A stretch of DNA of 32,729 bases from Pectinatus brassicae (GTDB lineage: Bacteria > Bacillota > Negativicutes > Selenomonadales > Selenomonadaceae): contig NZ_JACHFH010000032.1 in assembly GCF_014201835.1 (NCBI RefSeq), positions 1 through 32,729 on the forward strand, given 5' to 3'. The notes beneath the pieces were generated by a model. The model worked only from the letters and a program-made list of their open reading frames with translations, was not told where the DNA came from and made no database searches. Made by a program: the position numbers and the translations under genes. Numbering within the stretch: position 1 is the first letter of the stretch; each line of letters begins with the position of its first letter. This document shows positions 25,597-32,729 of the stretch, one piece after another.

Positions 25597-26763
25597 TTAT
25601 TTCTTGTTATATGATAAAATACTTGCTTTTAATCTTTGCATGCCGTCATTAAGATTATCTTTAGTACAAGCTGTATTTATCCTGACAAACTTATCACTGT
25701 CACCACGATACTGTCCGCCAGCAGTTATAATTAAGCCTGTTTTTTCCTGTATATAATCGCATAACTTATCTGTATCATTTGTAACGGCACTACAGTCAAT
25801 CCACAAAAGATATGTCGCTTTTTCTGAAACTACTTTAAGCATTGACAGATTTTCTTCAATAAATTCACGCACGATTTTCTTATTGGACTGCAAATATTTT
25901 CTAAGCTCATCAAGCCATTCTTCGCCTTCATTAAAAGCGGCAATTGCTGCATCAATAGCAAAAGAATTAGGTTCAGCCAGTTCATCAGAATTTAAGCCGC
26001 GTACTACTTTTTCCCGCAAGATTTTATTAGGAATCATAACAGCTGCCGTCTGCAAACCGGCAATATTAAAAGCCTTGCTGGCCGATATGCAGGTCATACT
26101 GATATCGGCACATACTTTAGATGCAGCCGCAAAAGGAACATATTCACTGCCTGGGTCTATCATATCACAATGGATTTCATCCGATAAAACAGTAACTCCA
26201 TACTTTTTACATAATCCGCCAATCCGCGTCAGCTCTTCTTTCGTCCAGATTTTACCAACAGGATTATGCGGATTACATAAAATCATCATTGTCGTAAGCG
26301 GCTGCGCTAATTTTTCTTCTAAGTCGGAAAAATCGATAGAATAACGACTGCCATCATAGTGCAGTTTATTTTCCAATACATGACGACCACCGTTTTCCAC
26401 TGAATGAAAAAAAATATCATATACAGGTGTCTGTACTAATACATTATCACCAATATTTGTCAGTCTTTTAACAGCACTTGATATTGCTGGTACAACCCCG
26501 GTACAAAAAGTCAGCCATTCTTTTTCAAAAAAAATCCCATGCCGTCTTTTCCACCAATTGCCGATAGCTTCATACCAGCTATCCGGAACTATTTCATAAC
26601 CAAAAGTTCCTTTTTCCACTCTTTTTATCAATGCTTCACGAATTGCCGGTGCTGCCATAAAATCCATATCAGCAACCCACATTGGCAGTTCATTTTCTGC
26701 TACATCCCATTTTAACGAATTTATTGTACGGCGATTTACTGCCATATCAAAATCAAATTGCAT
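25597..26763 (-). CDS. MalY/PatB family aminotransferase (cystathionine beta-lyase type)
   Basis: A 388-aa PLP enzyme of fold type I. The N-terminal MQFDFDMAVNRR and ELPMWVADMDF are typical of MalY/PatB C-S lyases; CNPHNPVGKIW, LSDEIHCDM and the PLP-lysine segment SASKAFNIAGLQ follow in order. Such enzymes cleave cystathionine or cysteine to pyruvate, ammonia and a thiol or sulfide. The start at 26763 is set by GGGAGG 7 nt upstream; an in-frame ATG at 26850 would extend deep into the MATE gene. It overlaps the MATE stop by 11 bp, so translation is coupled. It is the last gene of the DUF3737-MATE-PatB operon. Confidence 0.92.
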   Translation of the reverse strand: MQFDFDMAVNRRTINSLKWDVAENELPMWVADMDFMAAPAIREALIKRVEKGTFGYEIVPDSWYEAIGNWWKRRHGIFFEKEWLTFCTGVVPAISSAVKRLTNIGDNVLVQTPVYDIFFHSVENGGRHVLENKLHYDGSRYSIDFSDLEEKLAQPLTTMMILCNPHNPVGKIWTKEELTRIGGLCKKYGVTVLSDEIHCDMIDPGSEYVPFAAASKVCADISMTCISASKAFNIAGLQTAAVMIPNKILREKVVRGLNSDELAEPNSFAIDAAIAAFNEGEEWLDELRKYLQSNKKIVREFIEENLSMLKVVSEKATYLLWIDCSAVTNDTDKLCDYIQEKTGLIITAGGQYRGDSDKFVRINTACTKDNLNDGMQRLKASILSYNKK

Positions 26764-28198
26764 TATAATGCCTCCCGTTATCTTCCCTTTTAAACCACTC
26801 TTTACGCCATAACCGCATAAACAACAATAATCCCCGACAACATAATTCAATGCTCATGGCAATCCATACACCCATTACCCCCAGCGAACTTGCCAATAAC
26901 AACGATAATGGTATACGTACACACCAGATACTGCAAATATTTAGTATACTTGGCACAAAAGTATCACCTTCACCACGTAACACTCCTGCAATTACTATTG
27001 ATAAGGCAAACATTGGCTCAGCAAACATTTCAATGCGTAAAATTTTTGTTCCTATTTCCTGTACAGCCAAATCCGGTGTTAAAAAAGCAAAAATATACGG
27101 TGCTATAACAAACATTATAAATGCCATAATTGTCATTATAACTACACCCATGCCAACTGTAATCCTGGCAAAATGATGTGTCAAATCCCAACGTTTAGCC
27201 CCAATGCTCTGCCCAACTAATGGAGATGCCGCTATTGCAATACCATAGCCCGGCATATAACATAAACTTTCTGCTGTAACAGCAAAAGAATTAGTAGCTA
27301 TCGCCACAGCACCAAGTGGTGCTACAATTGCAGTTGTTACTACAATCGCTCCTGTCAGTACAGCATGTTCCAAGCCAACAGGAAAACCTAATTTTATTGC
27401 TTTATATACATACTCACGAGTAAGCTTCCATTTATCATGCTTAAGAAAATGCAGTATTGGGGACTTACAGCATACCATCCATAACATGGCTATAGCTGCT
27501 ACAGCTTCAGCTACTGCTGTTCCTAATGCAGCCCCTGCTACTCCCATGTCTAAGCCTGGCATAGTAAAACTAATATTTCCTATCATTATTTGATGACTAG
27601 GGAATATAAACAATAAATTAAAAACAATATCAAGTAAACACATCACTGTATTTATGATACTTGGAGCACGCATATTACCGCTGCTTTGCAGCAGCATTGC
27701 TGCCAAATTCTTCAGCTGATATATCGGCAATGAACAGGCATAAATAAAAAAATAATCTATTGCATCTTTTTTTATCGCCGTACCACTGCCCAGCCAATCT
27801 GGCAAATATGAACTTATCGCCATTCCGATAGCTGCCAAAAACAAAGAAAATATACCTGTTACTATAATCCCCTGCCTGAGCATTTGTCTGGCTTTGTCAT
27901 TTTCTCCTGCACCAATACAATGAGCTGTTTGTATCGAAAAGCCAACAGATGCCGCATTACACATACCGCCAAACAACCATGTTGTCGACAATACAAGTCC
28001 AATTGCCGCTGAAGCTGCTGCTCCCATACTGCCCACCATAGCTGCATCAATATACTCCATCATAATGAAACTTACCTGGGTCAATATTGCCGGCAGACTC
28101 AGCTGCATCACTAAGTTTATTTTCTGTTTATATGTCAACGGCTGCACTGATTTCAGTGCAGCTACCAATGTCATTTTATTATTTATTACGCTGCTCAT
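26753..28198 (-). CDS. MATE family efflux transporter
   Basis: A 481-aa protein with about 12 membrane helices. LPAILTQVSFIMMEYIDAAM, then VGSMGAAASAAIGL, and the second-half KLGFPVGLEHAVLTGAIVV are MATE signatures. Not closely similar to the other MATE protein in this window. Its ATG overlaps the stop of the DUF3737 gene (ATGA), with only a weak RBS, so it is probably translated by coupling. Middle gene of an operon with DUF3737 and a C-S lyase, under a MerR-type promoter; it may export a toxic electrophile, thiol or peptide product. The substrate is unknown. Confidence 0.9.
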   Translation of the reverse strand: MSSVINNKMTLVAALKSVQPLTYKQKINLVMQLSLPAILTQVSFIMMEYIDAAMVGSMGAAASAAIGLVLSTTWLFGGMCNAASVGFSIQTAHCIGAGENDKARQMLRQGIIVTGIFSLFLAAIGMAISSYLPDWLGSGTAIKKDAIDYFFIYACSLPIYQLKNLAAMLLQSSGNMRAPSIINTVMCLLDIVFNLLFIFPSHQIMIGNISFTMPGLDMGVAGAALGTAVAEAVAAIAMLWMVCCKSPILHFLKHDKWKLTREYVYKAIKLGFPVGLEHAVLTGAIVVTTAIVAPLGAVAIATNSFAVTAESLCYMPGYGIAIAASPLVGQSIGAKRWDLTHHFARITVGMGVVIMTIMAFIMFVIAPYIFAFLTPDLAVQEIGTKILRIEMFAEPMFALSIVIAGVLRGEGDTFVPSILNICSIWCVRIPLSLLLASSLGVMGVWIAMSIELCCRGLLLFMRLWRKEWFKREDNGRHYNAI

Positions 28199-29055
28199 CC
28201 AGCTAATGAAGAGTCTGCTGTACTCACACTTATTTCAGTTTTCTCACTGTCAACTTTAGGATCATCAAAAATAATTTCATCTATACCTTCTGAAATTATT
28301 CGTCCTGAATATGGATTTTTTACGCTGTCAATTTTACTGATGATTTCTGCATCAACAGTAGAATACTCAAAAGCAAGATTTGTATTTATCAATTTACAAT
28401 TTTTTAGTACTACATTTTCCATATAGCAAAAGCCTTGCAAACTTTCAATCGTGCAATTTATTAATGTAACATTTTTTGCATTCCAGCCAAAATATTCACC
28501 GGAAATAAAAGAATCATAAACAGTAACATTTTCCGCATTCCAAAAAGCATCTTTTGATATCATTTTAGCATTACGGACAGTTATATTCTTACCACCATCA
28601 AAGGAATAATCACCAATCAAAGTGAACCCATCAATTTCGATATTTTCACTATTCATAGCAAAATTTGGTCCTTTAGCCGTTACATTTTTCATCTTAATAT
28701 TTTTGCAATTCCATAATGTTTCATTGGCATTGGGCATATCAATGTTTTCCAATTTCATATTATTGCAACGACGAAATGTTTTAGGCGCCTGAATAGTGAT
28801 ATTTTTCATATCAAGATTATTTGTGTACCATATACCTGCCCGCGCCATTTCCAGCAGCATACTATCTTCAACCTTAATATCTTCACAATACCACAATGGA
28901 TATTTCCATTCAAATATACTGTTTTTTAATTTAATATTTTTACTTTCTTTTAGAGGTGATTCGCCATCAACAAATGTACAATAATCAATTTCTAAATCAT
29001 TACTTTTAAATAAGGCTCTTTCACCTATAAATTTTTCTTGGGAATAATTTTTCAT
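28195..29055 (-). CDS. DUF3737 beta-helix protein
   Basis: A 286-aa soluble protein built from about ten imperfect repeats of roughly 20 residues with the pattern 'N-I-x-(I/V/L)-x-N-x-x-(I/M)' (for example ENIEIDGFTLIGDY, KNITVRNAKMISKD, ENVTVYDSFISGEY, KNVTLINCTIESLQ). This predicts a right-handed parallel beta-helix, as in pectate lyase-like proteins. DUF3737 has no assigned function. AGGAAAGGA precedes the ATG. First gene of the operon, with a MerR-type promoter 60 nt upstream. Confidence 0.88.
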   Translation of the reverse strand: MKNYSQEKFIGERALFKSNDLEIDYCTFVDGESPLKESKNIKLKNSIFEWKYPLWYCEDIKVEDSMLLEMARAGIWYTNNLDMKNITIQAPKTFRRCNNMKLENIDMPNANETLWNCKNIKMKNVTAKGPNFAMNSENIEIDGFTLIGDYSFDGGKNITVRNAKMISKDAFWNAENVTVYDSFISGEYFGWNAKNVTLINCTIESLQGFCYMENVVLKNCKLINTNLAFEYSTVDAEIISKIDSVKNPYSGRIISEGIDEIIFDDPKVDSEKTEISVSTADSSLAG

Positions 29056-29115
29056 TATAGTTCCTTTCCTAATAAAATCTACAAATTGCTTTTTCCAATA
29101 ATTAACTATGTTTTA

Positions 29116-29146
29116 ACTTTATCACTTGTAGTTCACTCTAAGTCAA
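29116..29146 (-). promoter_or_regulatory. MerR-type promoter/operator of the DUF3737 operon (site d)
   Basis: On the minus strand: TTGACT (29141-29146), exactly 19 bp, TAAAGT (29116-29121). The spacer holds CTTAGAG-TGAA-CTACAAG. Confidence 0.78.
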
Positions 29147-29149
29147 GCA

Positions 29150-29188
29150 TAAAAAATAAGCATACCTAAAAAATACTAAGATATGCCT
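29150..29188 (-). terminator. Possible insulating terminator before the DUF3737 promoter
   Basis: AGGCATAT and GTATGCTT (29181-29188, 29158-29165) can pair on the minus strand, followed by ATTTTTTAT. The stem is short with one G-T pair. Confidence 0.4.
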
Positions 29189-29234
29189 GTTTCGAACAAT
29201 ATTTAATTTCTATTCTATTTACCTTCAGATACCC

Positions 29235-29425
29235 AAAAGGCTCCCCCATAGGGGAGCTGGCAGCAAAGCTGCCTGAGGGGTTAACCCTTCTAGCTAGACT
29301 TCACAAAACTACCTTTCCTATGTGTAGCTCTTAATGCTTTAGCATTCTATGCTACAGTTCTTTGCACTTTAGTGCTTAGAACTGTAGTAGGCAAAGATAC
29401 AGTACATACAGTGCAGGGACGGCTT
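29235..29425 (+). repeat. Modular palindromic repeat, copy C
   Basis: Starts like copy B (AAGGCTCCCCCATAGGGGAG), but the second hairpin is split between TTTCCTA and AGGGACGGC by the 100-bp inner module (about 29320-29414), itself made of hairpins around AATGCTTTAGCATT, GCACTTTAGTGC and the CTACAGTTCT/AGAACTGTAG pair. It has no terminal inverted repeats. Confidence 0.75.
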
Positions 29426-29461
29426 AAAAACTATAATATTTTACTAACTATAAAATATTAT
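29425..29461 (-). terminator. Terminator of sppA
   Basis: ATAATATTTTA (29433-29443) pairs with TAAAATATTAT (29451-29461), overlapping the stop codon, with a short T5 tail on the minus strand. All A-T pairs, so moderate strength. Confidence 0.5.
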
Positions 29462-30252
29462 AACTTCAATTCAGTCGTTACCTGAAGCAATTCTTTAACC
29501 ACTGCCTGCAAATTTAATATTTTGCCAATAAAACTCTTTTTCTTGCTGTCTTCAATAATTTTTACATCTTTTTCTTTTACATCCAATTTTTTACAAAGAT
29601 ACTCCAGGGCATCATAATATGTACCAAATTCATCAATTAATCCATTTTCTTTGGCTATAACAGCAGATACAAATCGCCCGTCTGTCATTTCCTCTATATT
29701 CGTTATCGTTCGATATTTTTGTACCATACGAATAAATTCCTGATGACTTTCTTCAGCCATCTCCGTAAGATAAATACGTTCTTTTTCCGTCATTTCACGC
29801 ACTGGATTACCAATATCCTTCATTTCTCCAGCTTTAATCGTATTATATGTAACACCAAGTTTCTCTGATATTCCCTTAAAATTAGGGATTTGCATTATAA
29901 CCCCGATTGAACCCGTCATTGCCATCTGATTGGCAAAAATATAATCACAGACACTGGCTATCATATAGCCGCCGCTGCAGGCCATATCAGCAATCGATGC
30001 AATTACCGGCTTACCTGCTTTACGTACAGCTTCGACTGAATTTGCTATCTCCTGTGAAGCTCCGGCGGTACCACCCGGGCTGTTTATTCGCAACAGTACT
30101 CCACGTATACTGTCATCATTTTTTATTTCATGCAAAATCTTAAGCACCGCCATGCTGCCTTCCGACTGATTTAATAAGCCTTTACTGCCTGTTGCTGAAA
30201 TAACACCATCTATATTTACTACTCTTATTTTTTTCTTTTTATTAAACAACAT
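29458..30252 (-). CDS. sppA: Signal peptide peptidase SppA-like (S49), without membrane anchor
   Basis: A 264-aa serine protease of family S49. RINSPGGTAGAS, the nucleophile segment DMACSGGYMIAS and the catalytic Lys in AGEMKDIGNP are all visible and ordered as in the short Bacillus SppA, which degrades leftover signal peptides and membrane proteins. The protein begins MLFNKKKKIRVVNIDG and so lacks the N-terminal transmembrane helix usual for SppA (about 330 aa in Bacillus). GGAGG is 8 nt before the ATG, so the short form is probably real. It has its own promoter and terminator. Confidence 0.9.
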   Translation of the reverse strand: MLFNKKKKIRVVNIDGVISATGSKGLLNQSEGSMAVLKILHEIKNDDSIRGVLLRINSPGGTAGASQEIANSVEAVRKAGKPVIASIADMACSGGYMIASVCDYIFANQMAMTGSIGVIMQIPNFKGISEKLGVTYNTIKAGEMKDIGNPVREMTEKERIYLTEMAEESHQEFIRMVQKYRTITNIEEMTDGRFVSAVIAKENGLIDEFGTYYDALEYLCKKLDVKEKDVKIIEDSKKKSFIGKILNLQAVVKELLQVTTELKL

Positions 30253-30284
30253 TTATTATTCCTCCATATTTTTTTCACTTCTTT

Positions 30285-30313
30285 ATAATAGTCTTCTTAA
30301 AACAATTATGCAA
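30285..30313 (-). promoter_or_regulatory. Promoter of sppA
   Basis: On the minus strand TTGCAT (30308-30313), 17 bp, TATTAT (30285-30290), 32 nt before the start codon. Confidence 0.6.
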
Positions 30314-30446
30314 AAAATAACATATTCCTGCAAATTAACTATTCTATGCCAAAGGTTCCTTTTAAAGGATATATATGATACAATACATGTCATTACGCTT
30401 ATTATGAAATTTTTATAAAATATATTTTACAGGAGGATTTTTTGTT

Positions 30447-31879
30447 TTGTTTCAGACTTTAAAAAAAGAATGGTTTTCCAATGTTCGTGCCGATATTTTA
30501 TCAGGAATAGTTGTCGCTTTAGCACTGATTCCCGAGGCCCTGGCTTTTTCTATTATTGCCGGTGTTGACCCGATGGTTGCACTTTATGCATCTTTTTGCA
30601 TTGCTGTGATTATTTCTATTGCTGGCGGTCGTCCGGCGATGATTTCCGCTGCTACCGGCTCAATGGCTCTGGTCATGGTTCCCTTAGTCCATGATTACGG
30701 CTTACAGTATCTGCTGGCAGCTACAATTCTCACCGGTATTTTACAATTTATTTTTGGATTATTAAATATAAACCAGCTTATGCGTTTTATACCTAATGCC
30801 GTCATGATTGGTTTTGTAAACTCCTTAGCTATACTTATATTTATGGCACAGATTCCTTATTTTTGGAATATATCTTCGACCGCATATATTTTTGTTATTG
30901 TAACCTTAGCTATAATTTATATCCTGCCGAAATTTTTCCGCGGCATTCCAGCCCCGTTAATTGCTATTATCATTCTTACTTTTGTCACTATTAAATTCAA
31001 TCTCATAATGCCTACTGTCGGGGATCTCGGACAAATAAGCAAAAGCCTGCCAACATTTTTAATTCCTGATATTCCATTTAATTTCAATACTTTATCAATT
31101 ATTTTTCCTTATTCACTAGCCTTATCTATTGTTGGTCTTATGGAAACGCTGCTTACCGCTTCAATAGTAGACGATATGACTGAAACAAATAGTGATAAAC
31201 AACGTGAATGCTGTGGTCAGGGTATTGCCAATATCATTAACGGGTTTTTAGGTGGCATGGGCGGCTGTGCCATGATTGGTCAATCCGTAATTAATATTAA
31301 ATCCGGCGGACGCGGTCGTCTTTCCACCTTTGTTGCCGGTATGTTTTTAATGTTTCTTATCATGGTACTTGGTGACCTTGTTATAAAAATCCCAATGCCA
31401 GTGTTGGCTGGTATTATGATAATGGTTTCTGTAGGCACTTTTGAATGGTCATCATTCAGCTACTTAAAAAAGCTCCCAAAAGCGATGCCTTTGTTATGCT
31501 GCTTACTGTAATTATCGTTGTTGCTACTGGGGACCTGTCTAAAGGTGTTATCGCTGGTGTCATTATCAGCTCCCTGTTATTTGTTGCCAAAGCTTCCAGC
31601 GTAAAAATAAATAAAGAAATTACTGATTCTAAGATTATTTTTCAAATAAATGGCCCTTTATTTTTTGCTTCACTAGATACCTTCATGGATCATTTTGATT
31701 TTTCTGTTGCAAATAAAGAAATCATCTTAGATTTTTCCCAAACAACAGTATGGGATGAATCAGCTGCGGCAGTTATTGATAAAATTCTGCTTAAATACCG
31801 CGATAATGATAATACCGTTGATTGCCACGGTCTTAATACATCCAGTAAAAAACTGATGAAAAAACTTTCCATTTCCTAA
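30447..31879 (+). pseudogene. SulP family anion transporter with STAS domain, frameshifted
   Basis: The first part (355 codons from a TTG start at 30447, AGGAGG 10 nt upstream) holds the transport domain: [20 protein letters not shown], then GGRPAMISAATGSMALV, GLMETLLTASIVDD and GGMGGCAMIGQSVINIKSGG. It runs off frame at KKLPKAMPLLCCLL. The next frame resumes with KSDAFVMLLTVIIVVATGDL and continues through a C-terminal STAS domain to 31879. One extra A in the A-runs at 31466-31471 or 31478-31481 restores one protein of about 477 aa, the normal size. SulP proteins carry sulfate, bicarbonate or dicarboxylates. Extended -10 TGATACAAT at 30376-30384. Inactivation or sequence error. Confidence 0.85.
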
Positions 31880-31904
31880 TATTCACTTTAAATTATAAAT
31901 TCAT

Positions 31905-32137
31905 ATTGTGCTAGTTAATAAATTAGTGTGCCCTTAAAGCCGTCCCTGCACTGTGTGTACTGTATCTCTGCTTTGCCTACTACAGTTCTAAGCACTAAAG
32001 TGCAAAGAACTGTAGCATAGAATGCTAAAGCATTAAGAGCTACAGCATAGGGAAGGTAGCTTGACGAAGTCAAGTCGGAAGGGTTAACCCCCTCTACAGG
32101 AGAACCTTTTAGGCATCTAAACTTCAACTAGCACAAT
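31905..32137 (-). repeat. Modular palindromic repeat, copy D (complete, MITE-like)
   Basis: 233 bp bounded by perfect 12-bp inverted repeats ATTGTGCTAGTT (31905-31916) and AACTAGCACAAT (32126-32137). Inside, in inverse orientation to copies A-C, are the CCTTCCG...CGGAAGG-type hairpin arm and the 100-bp inner module (about 31947-32049). No transposase-like frame. No clear target duplication. It fills the gap between the SulP and UspA genes. Confidence 0.8.
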
Positions 32138-32218
32138 GTGATATAAATATATTATTATAATATAAGTTAACTGAAGGATACTATATTTTAAAATATTCTT
32201 AATAAAGAAAGGTCTAAT

Positions 32219-32674
32219 ATGTATAATAAAATCTTACTTGCCGCTGATGGCTCAGAAAATTCCCTGCGTGCTGCCAATGAGGCAATAAAAATTTCCAAGC
32301 TTAGCACACCTAAGCATTTAGAAATTGCCTGCGTTATAAAATTTGATGATTCCAAAACCCAGATACTGCACAGCACCAGTGAATCCGAATTAAAAAATAT
32401 CCGTCAGCAAAAACTCCAACCAATTGAACAGCTTTTCCAAGCAGAAAAACTTGACTATAGTATAAAATTTTTACATGGCGAACCAGGTCCTGCCCTTGTT
32501 AAATATGCCAATAACGAAAAATTTGATATAGTCATAATCGGCAGCCGCGGTCTTAATACTCTGCAGGAAATGGTATTGGGTAGTGTCAGTCATAAAGTTG
32601 CCAAACGTGTTAACTGTCCCGTTTTAATCATAAAACTCAAACTTCGCACATCAATAAAAGTCGATGTACCTTGA
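32219..32674 (+). CDS. Universal stress protein, UspA family
   Basis: A 151-aa protein with the UspA fold: the N-terminal strand KILLAADGSENSLRAANEAI and the ATP-binding GSRGLNTLQEMVLGSVSHK (G-x2-G-x9-G-S pattern), followed by CPVLIIK. ATP binding is therefore likely. AAAGG lies 6 nt before the ATG. Small UspA genes often follow SulP transporters; here the two are separated by repeat copy D. No function beyond the family can be read. The last 55 bases of the window hold nothing I can name. Confidence 0.92.
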   Translation: MYNKILLAADGSENSLRAANEAIKISKLSTPKHLEIACVIKFDDSKTQILHSTSESELKNIRQQKLQPIEQLFQAEKLDYSIKFLHGEPGPALVKYANNEKFDIVIIGSRGLNTLQEMVLGSVSHKVAKRVNCPVLIIKLKLRTSIKVDVP

Positions 32675-32729
32675 AAATTCAATAATTGGCGTTATTTAAA
32701 TAGCAATATTTCAGGCTATTTGGCGTAGC

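Noticed and set aside
25883-26344. 153-codon plus-strand frame opposite the MalY/PatB gene
   Set aside because: Antisense to a clear enzyme with intact motifs; no RBS or promoter.
29235-29425. Repeat blocks considered as a CRISPR array
   Set aside because: The units are palindromic modules without regular direct repeats and equal spacers; no cas genes.
32061-32076. TTGACTT-like and AAGTCAA strings in repeat copies B and D as promoters
   Set aside because: They are the arms of the repeat hairpin GACTTGACTTCGTCAAG and have no -10 at 17-19 bp.
31915-32127. 70-codon minus-strand frame inside repeat copy D
   Set aside because: It is made of the repeat's hairpins and is not kept open in the other copies.

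Overview
The window is AT-rich, with strong AGGAGG-type ribosome binding sites, some TTG starts and many T-tailed hairpin terminators. The gene content is that of a low-GC anaerobic Firmicute (Bacillota): catabolic acetolactate synthase and decarboxylase with a LysR activator, an iron alcohol dehydrogenase, LarB, MerR and YdcF. A member of the Negativicutes (Megamonas or Pectinatus type) is my best guess, but no rRNA or marker gene is present to prove it. Almost everything is on the minus strand, in short operons.

Left part (1-9850): the 5' end of a group IIC-like intron lies just behind the terminator of a MATE efflux-ArsC operon. Then come a frameshifted short-chain dehydrogenase, alsD-alsS divergent from an alsR-like gene, an APC amino-acid permease, and a nitroreductase-FNT transporter operon. 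Middle (9930-13150): an AdhR/NmlR-type MerR regulator, a secreted protein with a small membrane protein, a stand-alone RsmH paralogue and an HD hydrolase.

13150-19050 holds a three-gene operon with a good promoter: macro domain protein, a 133-aa protein with a possible beta-grasp tail, and a 1622-aa DUF4132 giant. This is the best candidate for an uncharacterised system. To its right are a C39-peptidase-like protein, an orphan larB, a YdcF protein, a putative small RNA with an anti-Shine-Dalgarno loop, a DUF2238 membrane protein and a lipid-type MBL hydrolase.

Right part (23800-32729): iron alcohol dehydrogenase, a DUF3737-MATE-MalY/PatB operon, SppA, a frameshifted SulP transporter and a UspA protein, interspersed with four copies of a modular palindromic repeat; one copy has 12-bp terminal inverted repeats.

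The strongest cross-window pattern is four promoters with the same layout: TTGACT, exactly 19 bp, then a -10 box, with a CTTRGAG-N4-CTYTAAG dyad in the spacer. They precede merR itself, larB, the alcohol dehydrogenase and the DUF3737-MATE-PatB operon. A 19-bp spacer with an internal dyad is the hallmark of MerR-family control, so the local regulator probably runs an aldehyde/electrophile-type regulon spread over about 19 kb.
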